A stretch of DNA of 64,000 nucleotides from contig OY754476.1 in NCBI GenBank assembly GCA_963575645.1, positions 1,674,001 to 1,738,000 on the forward strand. Direction: 5' to 3'. Position numbers and translations under genes: made by a program. The stretch's first letter is position 1. Each line of letters begins with the position of its first letter. Below the pieces are notes generated by a model. The model was given only the letters and a program-made list of their open reading frames with translations. It made no database searches and was not told where the DNA came from. This document shows, in pieces, positions 46,601 through 56,600 of the stretch. This DNA comes from Xanthostigma xanthostigma. Taxonomy: Eukaryota > Arthropoda > Insecta > Raphidioptera > Raphidiidae.

Positions 46601-46958
46601 TTGTTTTTGGTGTTTTAATAATAATTGTTAATTAATACTGTTTTTGTGTGTTTTCAGAAAAGGCGACCATCGCATTTACAATGTTTTGGATTGGAAAAAT
46701 ATTGGGAAGTCGCTTATTATTGTTGCATTTTGTTTAATATTTATTATTTGTTTATATTTTGTTACCTATTGTTTATTCCTTTTACGTAGACTGATTTATA
46801 TTAAAATAAGAAAAACCAAAGAATTTCCACCAAACACTTTGCCACGAGCCTTAGAGAAACATCTAGCTCTCTCTGAAGTTATGGGGGAAGCGGATAATGA
46901 CTGTGAGCAACGAGGATCTTATTCCAACAGAGGCATAATTAGCGACTTGGTTGTGTGA
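37645..46958 (+). CDS. rost: Rolling stone-like multipass membrane protein
   Basis: Member of the Rolling stone family. The Drosophila founder is a plasma-membrane protein needed for myoblast fusion; insects carry several paralogues and I cannot tell which this is. Five coding exons join in phase: 37645-37731, 38882-39125, 40360-40479, 41924-42104, 46658-46958, giving 310 residues. Family signs in order: NLYLCQ|WQTDSK at the first junction, GYLIYRWVTA, KWTIYLTHWGFTL, LMHVMNSVMMLIDLFL, and YFLAGGTDRKGDHRIYN. At least six hydrophobic helices start at about residues 37, 70, 125, 160, 185 and 225. The cytoplasmic tail is polar. The start is the first ATG after the acceptor at 37641, with a second ATG two codons later. 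Introns total 8.4 kb and are full of transposons, one of which forms the polypyrimidine tract of exon 2. Confidence 0.9.
38296..38588. mobile_element. MITE with CCAACGCACAAATACTAC ends, TTAA target
   Basis: TTAA at 38292-38295 and 38589-38592. The left end contains CCAACGCACAAATACTACTT; the right end is the complement of CCAGCGCACACATGCTACTT. Subterminal ATTCAATCG/CGATTG motifs recur. Intron 1 of the Rolling stone-like gene, 37 bp upstream of another MITE. Confidence 0.7.
38626..38879 (+). mobile_element. MITE family A, copy 2, at a splice acceptor
   Basis: Starts TTGACGTGATAACGTCTTAT and ends GACTTTACAGACAACCAATT followed by TTTTT. Nearly identical to copy 3 over CACGTTCCGCCTGAGCCTGA and GCACGATCGGCCCAAGCGTC, so both are fairly young. 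Its terminal T-run is followed at once by the AG (38880-38881) that is the acceptor of exon 2 of the Rolling stone-like gene. Confidence 0.85.
39249..39869. mobile_element. MITE with CATCTATCCCCCGATTTACA ends, TA target
   Basis: TA at 39247-39248 and 39870-39871. The left end is CATCTATCCCCCGATTTACA. The right end is the complement of CACCCATCCCCCGATTTACA, extending through CGGTA. Subterminal repeats of AACGTGTAAATCGAAAA and CCGTGTAAATCGAAAAG. Intron 2 of the Rolling stone-like gene. Confidence 0.85.
41116..41493. mobile_element. Foldback MITE with CAGGGTGTCCC ends, copy 1
   Basis: TA at 41114-41115 and 41494-41495. Ends CAGTGTGTCCTTAAAAGGTC and the complement of CAGGGTGTCCCTAAAAGGTC. Arms of about 115 bp (CTTTACAAAAGCCTACCACA...ACAAAGTTGCTTAGTT) are nearly perfect. 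Intron 3 of the Rolling stone-like gene. The element at 52037 has the same ends. Confidence 0.85.
41551..41710 (+). repeat. SINE family G, copy 1
   Basis: GGGGACAGCTTGGTG, a B-box-like AGATTCGAATATTACC, CGCTCATGGATGG, then an AT-rich body (TTGATGTAATTGGAAGCTAA...TCGAGCATCTCTAGTCC) and an AATAAATAAATAAAG tail. The same order is seen at 52871-53047 on the other strand. The A-box part is replaced here. Intron 3 of the Rolling stone-like gene. Confidence 0.6.
43258..43497. mobile_element. Foldback MITE family D, copy 2
   Basis: Arms ATATAGTTTAAAAAAAACTA, then AACACGCTTTATATCGGACT and TTGTTTTAAAATAAGCTTAA, fold back almost perfectly around GCGTGGGGCGCTTTGTTCCA ... ACATCGAGCGCCCAACGC. The core is shared with 20781-21066. 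The inner arm differs in that the TACTAGTATTATTGTG part is missing here. Intron 4 of the Rolling stone-like gene. Confidence 0.82.
43505..44070 (+). repeat. Triplicated block with retroposon-like 3' ends
   Basis: A block GATAATGGGAAACTGTTATC...GTCATCGGTCCTTGATACGT...ATCAGACTTCGGGAAATTGG starts at 43551, 43723 and 43880 (spacings 172 and 157). Longer versions add GAGGATCTATAAAAGAATTT at 43507 and 43838 and GATTCCGTTACGGACATACA after units 1 and 3. The third ends in ATACATACATAGTTAGTTAC repeats. Copies are almost identical, so the triplication is recent. Confidence 0.75.
44160..44300 (+). repeat. Interspersed repeat, retroposon-like
   Basis: ACTAATAAATGCGGAAGTTC, GGCTGAACGGATCTGAACGA, AATTTTGCATGCAGATAATT and TAGGCTACTTTTTTGC follow the order of a repeat common in insect genomes. 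No ends can be defined. Confidence 0.45.
44856..45452. mobile_element. TIR element H, copy 1 (filled)
   Basis: Ends CAAGGGCGTAGATAGGGG and the complement of CCAAAGGCGTAGATATATTT. The same element without the inner insertion is at 56477-56697. Shared body: AACTGAAAATAATACGAATA, TTAGAAATACTT, and GCTTGACACCTTCCTTCGTG. Confidence 0.8.
44978..45315 (+). mobile_element. MITE family C, copy 2, nested in element H
   Basis: GGGTTGCACTCCGGGAATGC, AGAAGTGAAAATTTGAATAT, and an end at AACGCCGCTAAAGAAGTTTT then CACTTC, as at 7036-7352. A 70-bp segment (AATTTTCGATCAAAATGGTT...) is tandemly duplicated at 45041 and 45111. An extra GTCATGTGTCCTGACGCG / CGGTCACGTGACCTGACG pair is also present. Comparison with 56477-56697 places its edges within the A-run after 44970 and before ATTGGTAATATTGG at 45316. 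Confidence 0.75.
46092..46475 (-). mobile_element. hAT transposon remnant with dimerisation domain
   Basis: The minus-strand start at 46475 is CAGTGCCGGATTTACTGTAT, a hAT-type end, followed by AGGCGCCTATAGGC. Further in, a 60-codon frame (46274-46092) reads TSNCTSERAFSKLKLIFGKL then RTSMGQDKMNNLILMS. This is the hAT C-terminal dimerisation motif (SER.FS.LK.IK..LRS.M...RL..L), as in ZMYM1-like transposases. The rest of the transposase and the other end are gone. Intron 4 of the Rolling stone-like gene. Confidence 0.8.
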
Positions 46959-47047
46959 AAAACAGTATTGATTGAGTATTATATTGGTATCAGTTAGTGG
47001 TTTTAAACTTAACCATTATACTTAGATTTTATTGTGTAGTTTAGTAG

Positions 47048-47053
47048 AATAAA
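47048..47053 (+). terminator. Probable polyadenylation signal of the rost-like gene
   Basis: AATAAA 90 bases after the stop codon at 46958, the first canonical signal downstream. Further AATAAA motifs near 47302 and 47413 could be used instead. Confidence 0.4.
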
Positions 47054-47059
47054 TGAATC

Positions 47060-48049
47060 TTTAGTTAAGGATTGTTCAACTTTTGATACTTTAGGTTTTA
47101 AATTGATTTTCGAATCAAAAACAACACTTTTTTAGTAAAAAAATACCAAATATTACCTACTTTAGATAAGAAGTTAAAACTTAAATATTCGTTATTGTTT
47201 TTCCGTTTAATGTGGACTAGATATTCAAAGTGGGATTTTTTAAAATTTCTGTTCATACTTTGATGTATTTTGAATCTTACTGTTTCAACACTTTTATAGA
47301 AATAAATTTATTTTAATTACAAAATATTATGTGAAAATATAAAAGTTCCTGTGAACAATACAAATAAGAGAATAATATTGTTTAATAATTTTATTATATT
47401 TTTTGTTTCGAAATAAAGTGAATTTCAAAGAGATATTATTTGTGTCTTCATTATTTTAATTTACAGGGTTTATATTTAAACGGGAAACATAATTACAGTA
47501 ATTGTGGATATGTAATTCATAAAAGGTGAAATTTAACGTTTCTGGATAACATATTTTGACCTTTAGATATTTTGAGAAGAATTTAAAAACAAATCTAACA
47601 TTGAAACCGATTCAAATTCGGTAGGCTTTTATAGAAATCGACACACTGAATTCACCGAGCCCATCCGTTGTCTTGTATTACTTACTAATTACTATTACGA
47701 AGTTAGACCACTTAGAACATCTTTCTGGAAACTCTGGAATATGTATCGGATACATTTCAAATTCGGTATACTGTTAGTAAACGACACCCTGAATTCAATG
47801 AGAGCAACCAGAGGTCTGTAATACCGTTTCGGAGACAGAGAAGTTCAAATGTTGCTGTGGTGTTTAAACACACTTCAAATGGCCACATTTTTTTTATTTG
47901 TGTTTGTTAGTATAAGCCGTGTGGACCTAAAAAGCGAGTTATTGGAAAATGTCGAAAATTGACTAAAAACGAGAAAATACCCTTAGTTTTAGGTTTTTGT
48001 TTGGAAAATCTCTCGGATCCGATTTAAATTCGGTAGACTTATAGAGAAC
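47060..48049. other. Intergenic, nothing recognised
   Basis: Between convergent genes. GGTAGGCTTTTATAGAAAT (47621) and GGTAGACTTATAGAGAA (48031) suggest repeated segments (ACCGATTCAAATTCGGTAGG / CCGATTTAAATTCGGTAGAC), but I cannot define an element. Confidence 0.35.
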
Positions 48050-48050
48050 T

Positions 48051-48400
48051 AGCTGCTGTTACCCCCGCGGCTTCGCCCGTGATTGAGATGCACAATAGCA
48101 ACAACAGTAGTGGCTGCGTGCGTTGTCCGTCAGTAAGTCAGTGTTAAAGTAGATTAGCCCTCTAAGGGGATGAATTTTCAAAAATCCTTTCTGAGTGCTC
48201 ACTTGCGCCCTATAGGGGACTTCTGTGCAAAATTGCATGCTTCTAGACCCATCGGTTTAGACGGTGCGTTGTACGGTAAGTCAATGTTAGAGTTTTAACC
48301 AAATAGATTAACCCCCTTAGGGGATGAATTTTCGAAAATCATTTTTGGTACACATCCACGTTATATAAGGAACGTTGGACCTACTGCGTTGTCAGCCATT
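48051..48400 (+). repeat. Interspersed repeat family B, copy
   Basis: CTAGCTGCTGTTACCCCCGC, GGCTTCGCCCGTGATTGAGA, and GGGGATGAATTTTCAAAAAT then CCTTTCTGAGTGCTCAC. The 'GGGGATGAATTTTC.AAAATC' part is present twice (48168 and 48321), so the copy holds an internal tandem duplication of about 153 bp. Confidence 0.55.
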
Positions 48401-48570
48401 AGAGGAATTTTTTATATTAAGAAAAAGTGAAAAAATCGATAAAAACGTAAATATCAAAAATTTGCTATCCGGCACCCAGAAACAGTTAAGAGGTATTTAT
48501 AGCGAATAAAGCAAGACGTCAGACTGTTATCTAATAATTATATTTTTCAAATTTTAACCCCTTCCACAGT

Positions 48571-48888
48571 CAGGGCCGGACTAATGCACTTTTGCTTTTT
48601 GAAATCAGAAAAATATTTGAAAAAAAGCAAATTTAAATATTTCGATTTTTTGAGTGTACAAAAAGAATTCTAAATTATCGGAAAAATTGGTTTTTAGTAA
48701 AAAGAAACATAAGAACACATTTTCTTTAAATTTTAGATATATATTTAAAAATCATATAAAAAGCGACACATTTTTTTATTTATTTGCTTATTATGCACAG
48801 TTGTCCAACAGAAAAGTAAACTTGTTTACAAATCTGTAAATCTGCCCTAGGTATTTGTTTCATTTGTCTATGCGCCAATCCGGCCCTG
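48571..48888. mobile_element. hAT MITE with CAGGGCCGGACTAATGC ends
   Basis: Left CAGGGCCGGACTAATGCAC, right the complement of CAGGGCCGGATTGGCGCAT. Flanking 8-mers TCCACAGT (48563-48570) and CCTACAGT (48889-48896) match 6 of 8. AT-rich inside, no transposase. Its ends resemble those at 63216-63721. Confidence 0.82.
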
Positions 48889-48896
48889 CCTACAGT

Positions 48897-49477
48897 AATG
48901 CAATAAATAATATCTTTAGAGTATTACATAATCTAAAGCTGAATGCAGAATAGATATTTGGACTCATAATTACCTGAATGTAGACTGAAATAAAATGATT
49001 TCTAGAGCAACGATACCTCCTTAACTCTTCTGGAGGCTGAATAACAATTTTTCAAATAATGATGAAATAGCCTTTTGATAAAAAAATCATAATATTTTGT
49101 ATATTTTTTACACAATTCGACAGTTTAATCGGAAAACACACACATACTACGGAAAACAGTGGTCACTCATTTGAGTGAGGTCATCTGATCATCCAACCAC
49201 GAATTTGGTGGATCCATCTCTGATCACCATTGTGGATCCGAATTTGTATGTGTATCATCTGGAAATGAAATATTTTTTGATTTGGGGTGCCATTTCCTGT
49301 TAGTGTAGCAGTGTGGGCCTAAACAGCGAGTTTTTGGAAAATGTTCTCTAAATACGCAGCCATTCAAAAACTCGCCAGATTGACTTAAAAAAAATCGATT
49401 TTATGGACAAGACATCGAAGACGCCGAAATCGAGTACAGTTACTATTATCACAAAGGGCTTCTGTGCTGTGTTATTA
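48897..49477. other. Intergenic, nothing recognised
   Basis: AT-rich with GGATCCA/GTGGATCCG motifs around 49205-49240. No gene or defined repeat. Confidence 0.35.
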
Positions 49478-49879
49478 CAGTGGACCTCCGGTATTCCGGC
49501 CCCTGTCTAATCCGGCACCCCCTGTAATCCGACATGGTCTATTATTTATTATTGAATATTTTTTTGACAATCTTCGCTAATGCATGATTGAACGAGTTAT
49601 AACTTGTACGCACCGCCACTATTGTTTTGATTCTGATTGCTTAGTTTGAATTTGAAGTTTGAAGAAGATAGCGGTGCGGTCTAGCGTGCGTTTACTGTTT
49701 ATTCATTGTGTATTACGTATTCGTACCTAGTAATGTCGTCACAAGCTCAGAAGCGAAAGCACAAAACACTGACAATTAAAGAAAAATGTGATATTCTTAG
49801 GCAGTACTCTATAATTCGACAAATTCGATAGTCCGACACTGCCCTGCAAAATGTTTGTCGGATTACCGGGAGTCCACTG
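49478..49879 (+). mobile_element. Tigger/pogo-type element, internally deleted
   Basis: TA at 49476-49477 and 49880-49881. The left end is CAGTGGACCTCCGGTATTCC. The right end is the complement of CAGTGGACTCCCGGTAATCC. Subterminal CTAATCCGGCACC, GTAATCCGACA and AATTCGATAGTCCGACACTG repeats are typical of pogo/Tigger ends. It keeps the first codons of the transposase. Confidence 0.88.
49733..49831 (+). pseudogene. Tigger/pogo transposase N-terminus
   Basis: ATG at 49733 opens MSSQAQKRKHKTLTIKEKCD then ILRQ, the start of the CENP-B-type helix-turn-helix (KRK...LT..EK..IL) of pogo/Tigger transposases. After about 24 codons the frame leaves the protein. It enters 3'-end sequence and stops at 49831, so the deletion breakpoint is around 49803. 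Confidence 0.75.
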
Positions 49880-49881
49880 TA

Positions 49882-50627
49882 TTCTTATTGTCGACGAATT
49901 AGACGTTTATTTTGTATCACATGTATTGATTTACACATGGAACTCATTGAGTATAATTTTCTATTGAAAGCTCACTTTCAAAATATTTTCTTCAACCGGA
50001 CGCGGGTCAGTATACTTACATTTATTAAATGGAAGACAGGGAATATCTGTATGCATATCAGGTCAAGTTTTCAAAAACAGATGTAACAATACTTATGATT
50101 CAATATATTTATATTTGAATAACGAGATATTACAAATTAAATGTCCTAAAATATAGGAAATATAATATATCTGATTATACTTAAAAGGCACAAATTTCGA
50201 TATGTAAATATTACTTAAAATTTAAATTTTAAAATCTGACATATTGGTAATAATCTAGTAATTTAAAATTTGCAGAAAAGTGTTCCTAAATAATCAAATT
50301 TTGAATTAACTGAGTTGTATAAAAATGTAAAATAAAAACGAATACAAAACTATGAATTTTATTTGTGTACATCACCTACCAGAAATTTATTTGTTGTCAT
50401 TATTTACTAACCTAGAGACTGTATAATGGTCATTACATGAAAAAACGAAAACGATTTAATGATGAAAATAAAGTAATAATTGGTCAAACTTTGAAGTAAT
50501 CGGATACTAAAATTTTAAATAGTAATTTACAATAAATAAAAACTTTAGAGATGCTGATAAGAATTTATAAAGATAGTGAATGTTTTCTTAATATAACAAA
50601 AAAAAAAATAATAAATTCAAAAATAGA
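49882..50627. other. 3' flank of filamin, AT-rich
   Basis: On the minus strand this follows the filamin stop codon. AATAAA signals on that strand occur as TTTATT at 50358-50363 and again near 50386. No coding structure. Confidence 0.4.
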
Positions 50628-53600
50628 TTAAACTTCAACTTTGTAAGGGGAACCAGGGATATGTTCATCTCCCCATTTGACGAGGACGATATATTCACCA
50701 CGTTCACGAACCAAGTAATTGACTGTGTATTGGTTTCTTCCAGTATGCTTAATAAATACCTCATCGCAGGGGCCTTTGGGTCCATGAATACCAACAAATA
50801 AAATGTTCGTACCTACAACAACATAAAATTGATTATATTATATATTTCGGAAATAATATTGATGTAGTCAAAATGTTATAACGTAATCAGAAACACTGAT
50901 ATTAAAGAAATTCGTAATAAAACACAATTCACCATTTGCAAATAGAAAATTTATAACCAACTTAGAAAAATGATATTAATATAGCTTGGACAAAAAAAAT
51001 AGTTTTTTTTTTCAAAATTACTGACCGGCATCTGCGCATGAAACGGTGAACTGATTTTGTTTTCCAAGATAGGCTTTTTTCAACCCCATTCCTTTAGACG
51101 TAACTTTACTAGCATCTGATTTGAAGTGTGGCAAAATAGGGCCGGCTTTCTGACCACTTTTTGAAACTTTCTGTACAGTTTCCACGACAACAGACGACGT
51201 TTCCTGTGCTCCAGATTCAGCCAAATTTTCTCCTAAAAAATAGTAAAAATTCAAATATGTTTGCGATAAAATTTAAGATTATTCATTTTTCAATTTTCTT
51301 ATGTTTATCAACTTGAAATTGATTTTCACACACCTGTGCAATTGACTTTAAATGGAGATCCAACGATGTGATTGTTGCTATATTTGATACTTATGTAGTA
51401 ATCTCCCGGTAAAAGCGGAGTGTAGCGTACTTTATATCCCTCTTCTACTTCAGTACAATCCATAGCTACTTTAGATGGACCATCAATGGTAACTGCTAAT
51501 GTTCCAGCTCCAGCATTGCATGTATCAACAATGAAATCAGTTTTAACACCTAGAAAAATATTAACCACTCAGTAAAACTCCACATGAAAATAACACTCTA
51601 ACTTTAAATTCTGTTTCAACTGAATTAATTTGAAAAACTTTTGAAAATTTGTTATGGAATGATTAGAGCATTTAACTTACCGGTTTTTATGTCTCTAAGG
51701 CCATTGCCATAAGCATGAACAGCTGCAGGATCTGCTGCGTCTTTACCTACTTTAATACTAAATGGAGAACCAGGTATGTGTACCCCATTGAATTTCGCAT
51801 GGATTTTATGAACTCCATTTTCGCGTGGCATAAATCGCACTGAATATTGATCGGCATCAATCAGCTGGATGAAACAGTCATCTTCAGTTCCAGATGGTGC
51901 AACAATCTAAAACATAACAAATAATAATAATTATTGTTGATTTACATAGAGCTATGGCAAAACCTGGAAAGAGGACACCGCGGAGATGAGAAATTATTTA
52001 CTTTTCTCGTCCAGAACCGATTACAAATCAACTATACAGGGTGTCCCATTAAGAATGGGACATAGAACAAGCGCAGATTCTCCAATTCAAAATAAAACGA
52101 TTAAGCGAAATATGCTTAGATAAAATGTTACTCGTTTCCGAAATACGGGGTGTTGAAGTTGAAAACTGAAAAATTATTAATGTCCATAATTTTTTTAATA
52201 CACCGTATAATTTTACTCAAATCGGCACACTTGTTAAATATCATAAAATGCACCTAACAATAAAAAAATTAGTTCAGTACGCTCTACCAGTGGCGTACGG
52301 CAGGAGTAAGTAATGCTTGTACCCCTTCTAAATGTTACGCCGCTGTCTAAATTTTAATTCTGACTATAATTTTATTTTTTTTGATATTTTCTAAGTCAAT
52401 AATGTACACTTGTTAGTTTGTTGCAAAGTCATTGGTTTTCGAGATATTCGCAGTTTTTTTAAGACAAAATTGTAAAAATGAATATTATTAATAATAATAC
52501 AAATAAAAAGTACATGTCTATCTATCTTTAACTGCGAATATTTCGAAAACCAATGACTTTACAACAAACTAACAAGTGTACATTATTGACTTAGAAAATA
52601 TCAAAAAAATTAAAATTATAGTCAAAATTAAAATTTAGACAGCGGCGTAACATTTAGAAGGGGTACAAGCATTACTTACTCCTGCCGTACGCCACTGGTA
52701 GAGCGAGTAACATTTTATCGAAGCATATTTCGCTCAATCGTTTTATTTTGAATTGGAGAATCTGCGGTTGTTCTATGTCCCATTCTTAATGGGACACCCT
52801 GTATTGCCCTGTACAAATATCCTTGACGCATTTTTAAGACGCATATATCATAATTCCACATTGCTTATTCCGTTTATTTATTTATTATAGAAGCTCGAGA
52901 ACTTAGATTATTAGCGTTTTAATTACATCAAATAACATAATCAATTAAAACTGAACATCACAAAACATCCATGAGCGAGGTGGAATTCGAACCCAAGATA
53001 ACTTAAGCCCAACCCAGCACGCTGACCATTACACCAAGCTGTCCTTTATTACTTATTTCGGAACTCTTCTCGGATAAGTATAAAATATTATTAAAAATTG
53101 ATCAATTGATCTAGATGACACCGTATTAGTCACTGGTTTATGTTTTGAATTCCAACAGTTTGAGGACATGTAATGAGATAAATATAATTGGAAATTACCT
53201 TAGCATCAAGATCTCCCCGAGCTCCATTCTTACGAACAATAAATTGTGCCGGTTTATCAGCTTGTACGCTGCCTTCAGGAAACTGCGCTACTTCTAGTAA
53301 GTGGGCATCTCCAACAGCTGGTGAAATGTACACTTTGAACGGTGAATCAGGAACGTGTTCGTCGTTGAATTTGATTCCAATACGATATTCACCTTAAAAA
53401 TAATATTAGGTTTATTCTTAGAGCAGAGAAGAACCACTTCTTTGTAATTTATTCACAAAAGAAAAGGGTGAAGTAAAAATGTCACTCAGTAAAATGTGCG
53501 CACGGCACCACAAATATTTCGTTTTTTTATGTAACGGAGGTGTAAATCACAAATTGTAATTAAATGATTAAAAAAAAACAACTTGAGAGATTTATAGTTC

Positions 53601-56600
53601 TCATTTTCAGTAAAATTTCAACAAATAGAAAAAGCAAGCAGTTTTTATATAAACCAATATAAACCTTCGTTTTCGTCGTGTCGATTACATTTTGGTCTAG
53701 TACTATTGGAATTATCTAAGCAAATTTCTTGTGATACTTTGTACATTATTTATCAGGTAACGAAGATTGCTTAAAAATTAAACAGGTAAAAATAATGCCG
53801 TATTAAATGCGTCACGTTATCATATTAAATTGTAAATAAACAAAAGATTCTAATGACGTCACGTCACGATATTGTCACATAAAAATCACTGACACTTGCT
53901 TGAATATTCTAAAAATGACTTCTCAATGAACAAGAAATCCAACTAAACAGGTAAAGTAAGTATAAACATTGTTTAATATTATTATTATTTTGATATTTAA
54001 ATGAAAATTATTCAATTCATGGCGGTATGTTTTATTTCGCTTAGCTCTCGGTTCTGAGTTACAAATATTATGGCCGTTGGTCAGTGAAGAAAATCTGCAG
54101 AAAAACGTTATACATACAAAACATACGTTCTATATTTCACTCTAAAGCATAATATCATCTATTCAAATATAGTATCGTATTGACTAAAATTAGATATCAT
54201 ATCACCTTGTAGTTATTTCCTACGTTATTTCCCCGTCCCTCCTGCGTGAGGTCAACTTATATGCAGATATAGGGACTTGTTGATGGTGAAACACCACTTA
54301 CCCAAATAGCGTTCTTGGACCCACGCCAAGACGATGTTTAAAAAAGGCAACGCGTATGCAAAATATATACAGATGTTGATACAAAATGTGTTTCATATGA
54401 TAGATGGCAATAGGCTGTTACTACTGCTACAACATGGAATAAGAGAGTTCTAAAGTCAGATGCTACGATGATCAACTTTGCGTTCAAACGCTACAGTCTC
54501 GCGTAGTGGGAGTAGAAAATGCGAAATGCGTCATTGAATAGATATACATCGATGATTACACACACAGTAGACTTTCTTCGCGTCACCCGGTGGGAAAGAA
54601 AACGCTGATTCGGGAGTGTATATATATACTAGTCTTTACCCGCGGCTTCGCACGCGATTGAGACGAAACATGGATGCATTCCCATTATTTGGCATAGATA
54701 CTCCTTTCTCGACGTAAACTCCTCTAACAAATTTAAAAATTTATTACATTCACGTGATCAACGTCCTGGAAAACCTTGAAAATGACACACATGTTGATCT
54801 TTAGACTATTTACCTCTTTTCACCCTCTGAAGGGGTTGTTTTTGAGAAAGCACGAAACACGTGCTTTTTTATTTGTTGATAAGGAATAGTACTGCGCATT
54901 TTCGAATTGATATATTATGTATCTTATATGATTTCTCCATGCAAATTTTAAACCCCCGTTACACCCTTTTAGGGGTTGAATTTTCAAAAATCTGTTCTTA
55001 AAGATGTCTACGTCATAATAACTATCTGTGAGCCAAATTTTAGCCCAATCCGTCTAGGGGTTTGAGCTGTGCGTTGATTCTCCATGCAAATTTCGAACCC
55101 CCGTTACACCCTTTTAGGGGTTGAATTTTCAAAAATCCGTTCTTAGTGGATGCCTACGTCGTAATAACTATGTGTATGCCAAATTTCAGCCCAATCCGTT
55201 CAGTGGTTTGGCCGATGCGTTGTCTGTCAGTCAATCAGTCACGGAACTCTTTTATATATATAGATTACCTTTATTTCTTACTAGCCGTTACCCCGCCGCG
55301 ACTCGCACGCTATTGAGACGAAACACCTATGCGTTCCCATTATTTGGCATAGTTACTCCTTTCTCAACGTAGACACCCACTAAGAACGGATCTTATGCAA
55401 ATCCTATCCAAAACGGATTTTTCATCTACCATCACATATACTCTCTCTTTCTCTTCCTCTGGAAATCCATCTATATTCACCCACGTAGCAACTCACACCC
55501 ATAGAATTTACATAAAATACATTCTTAGTGGATGTCTACGTCGAGAAATTTCAAGTCAAGCGGGCGTATAGTTTTGGAGATCTAGTCATGAATCAGTGAG
55601 TGGTATATATGTTACGGTTAATACAAGAAAGTAGTTAATTCGCGAATTAATCGGCTAATTACCCGAATTAACCAATCCTTGTTAATTCGGGTATTAGCCG
55701 GTTAATTCGCGAATAAACTACTTTCTTGTATTACCCGTAACATATATATAAGATTTAATTCAAATTAAACACCGCACTCTCAACATTGCGTCTATGTGTT
55801 GAAAACAAAAAAAAAAAACAGTTGTGTGGTTTTAAGAAACCACGACGCAAGTGAAACTTTTATTGGATTGTAGGCGTTGGATTGTAGACACTTATCCATC
55901 ACGATTAATTATAAACAACAATATTCACATGAATACACGAATAAAAACATGTAAACACTGTACAGCACTTGCCCGCATGACAGACTGACTAAATGTTATA
56001 CATACTACACGGTCAGCTGATGCTAACCATAGACGCCGCCATATTGGCCTTGGCTGCTCTACCGAGCGCCTACTCCGAACGCCTTTCACTTTACCCCTAC
56101 TCCGCGGCCGCAACAGACGGCCAGAAAAATTCGGGGCGATAGAATAAAAGTTTCACTTAAAAAAAAATGAAAACGCGTGGGAGGAGATGAGTAGACGCGC
56201 TGGTTTAGTGAGTAACGACTTAAAGAGAGACGACTTTCAGTGGTTGATCGTTATTTCAACGCTTTCTAACCTTCCTTAACTATACAGTGGAGTCTCAAAT
56301 TACGTAAAGATTAGGAACTAAAGTAAAATTTGTTTTCAAACTATGGGTCGCGGAGAAAATTATGTACGCTGCGACTTAGCGAAAAATAAATAAGTGATAT
56401 AAGAAACTTTTAGAATTTTTAACTGAATTTTTCCGAAGCAATTAGATCGGCAATTATTCGAATCGTTGGTTAGTACAAGGGCGTAGATATGGGGTTAAGG
56501 GAGTCATAATAATAAAAAAATAAAACTGAAAATAATACGAATACCTTACTAAAAAGTAAAATTTAGAAATACTTCTTGAAATCAAATTTGTAAAATTGGT

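Noticed and set aside
50588..50797. 69-codon minus-strand frame over the last filamin exon
   Set aside because: The filamin frame (GPKGPC...GSPYKVEV) is the real one; this is an out-of-frame reading.
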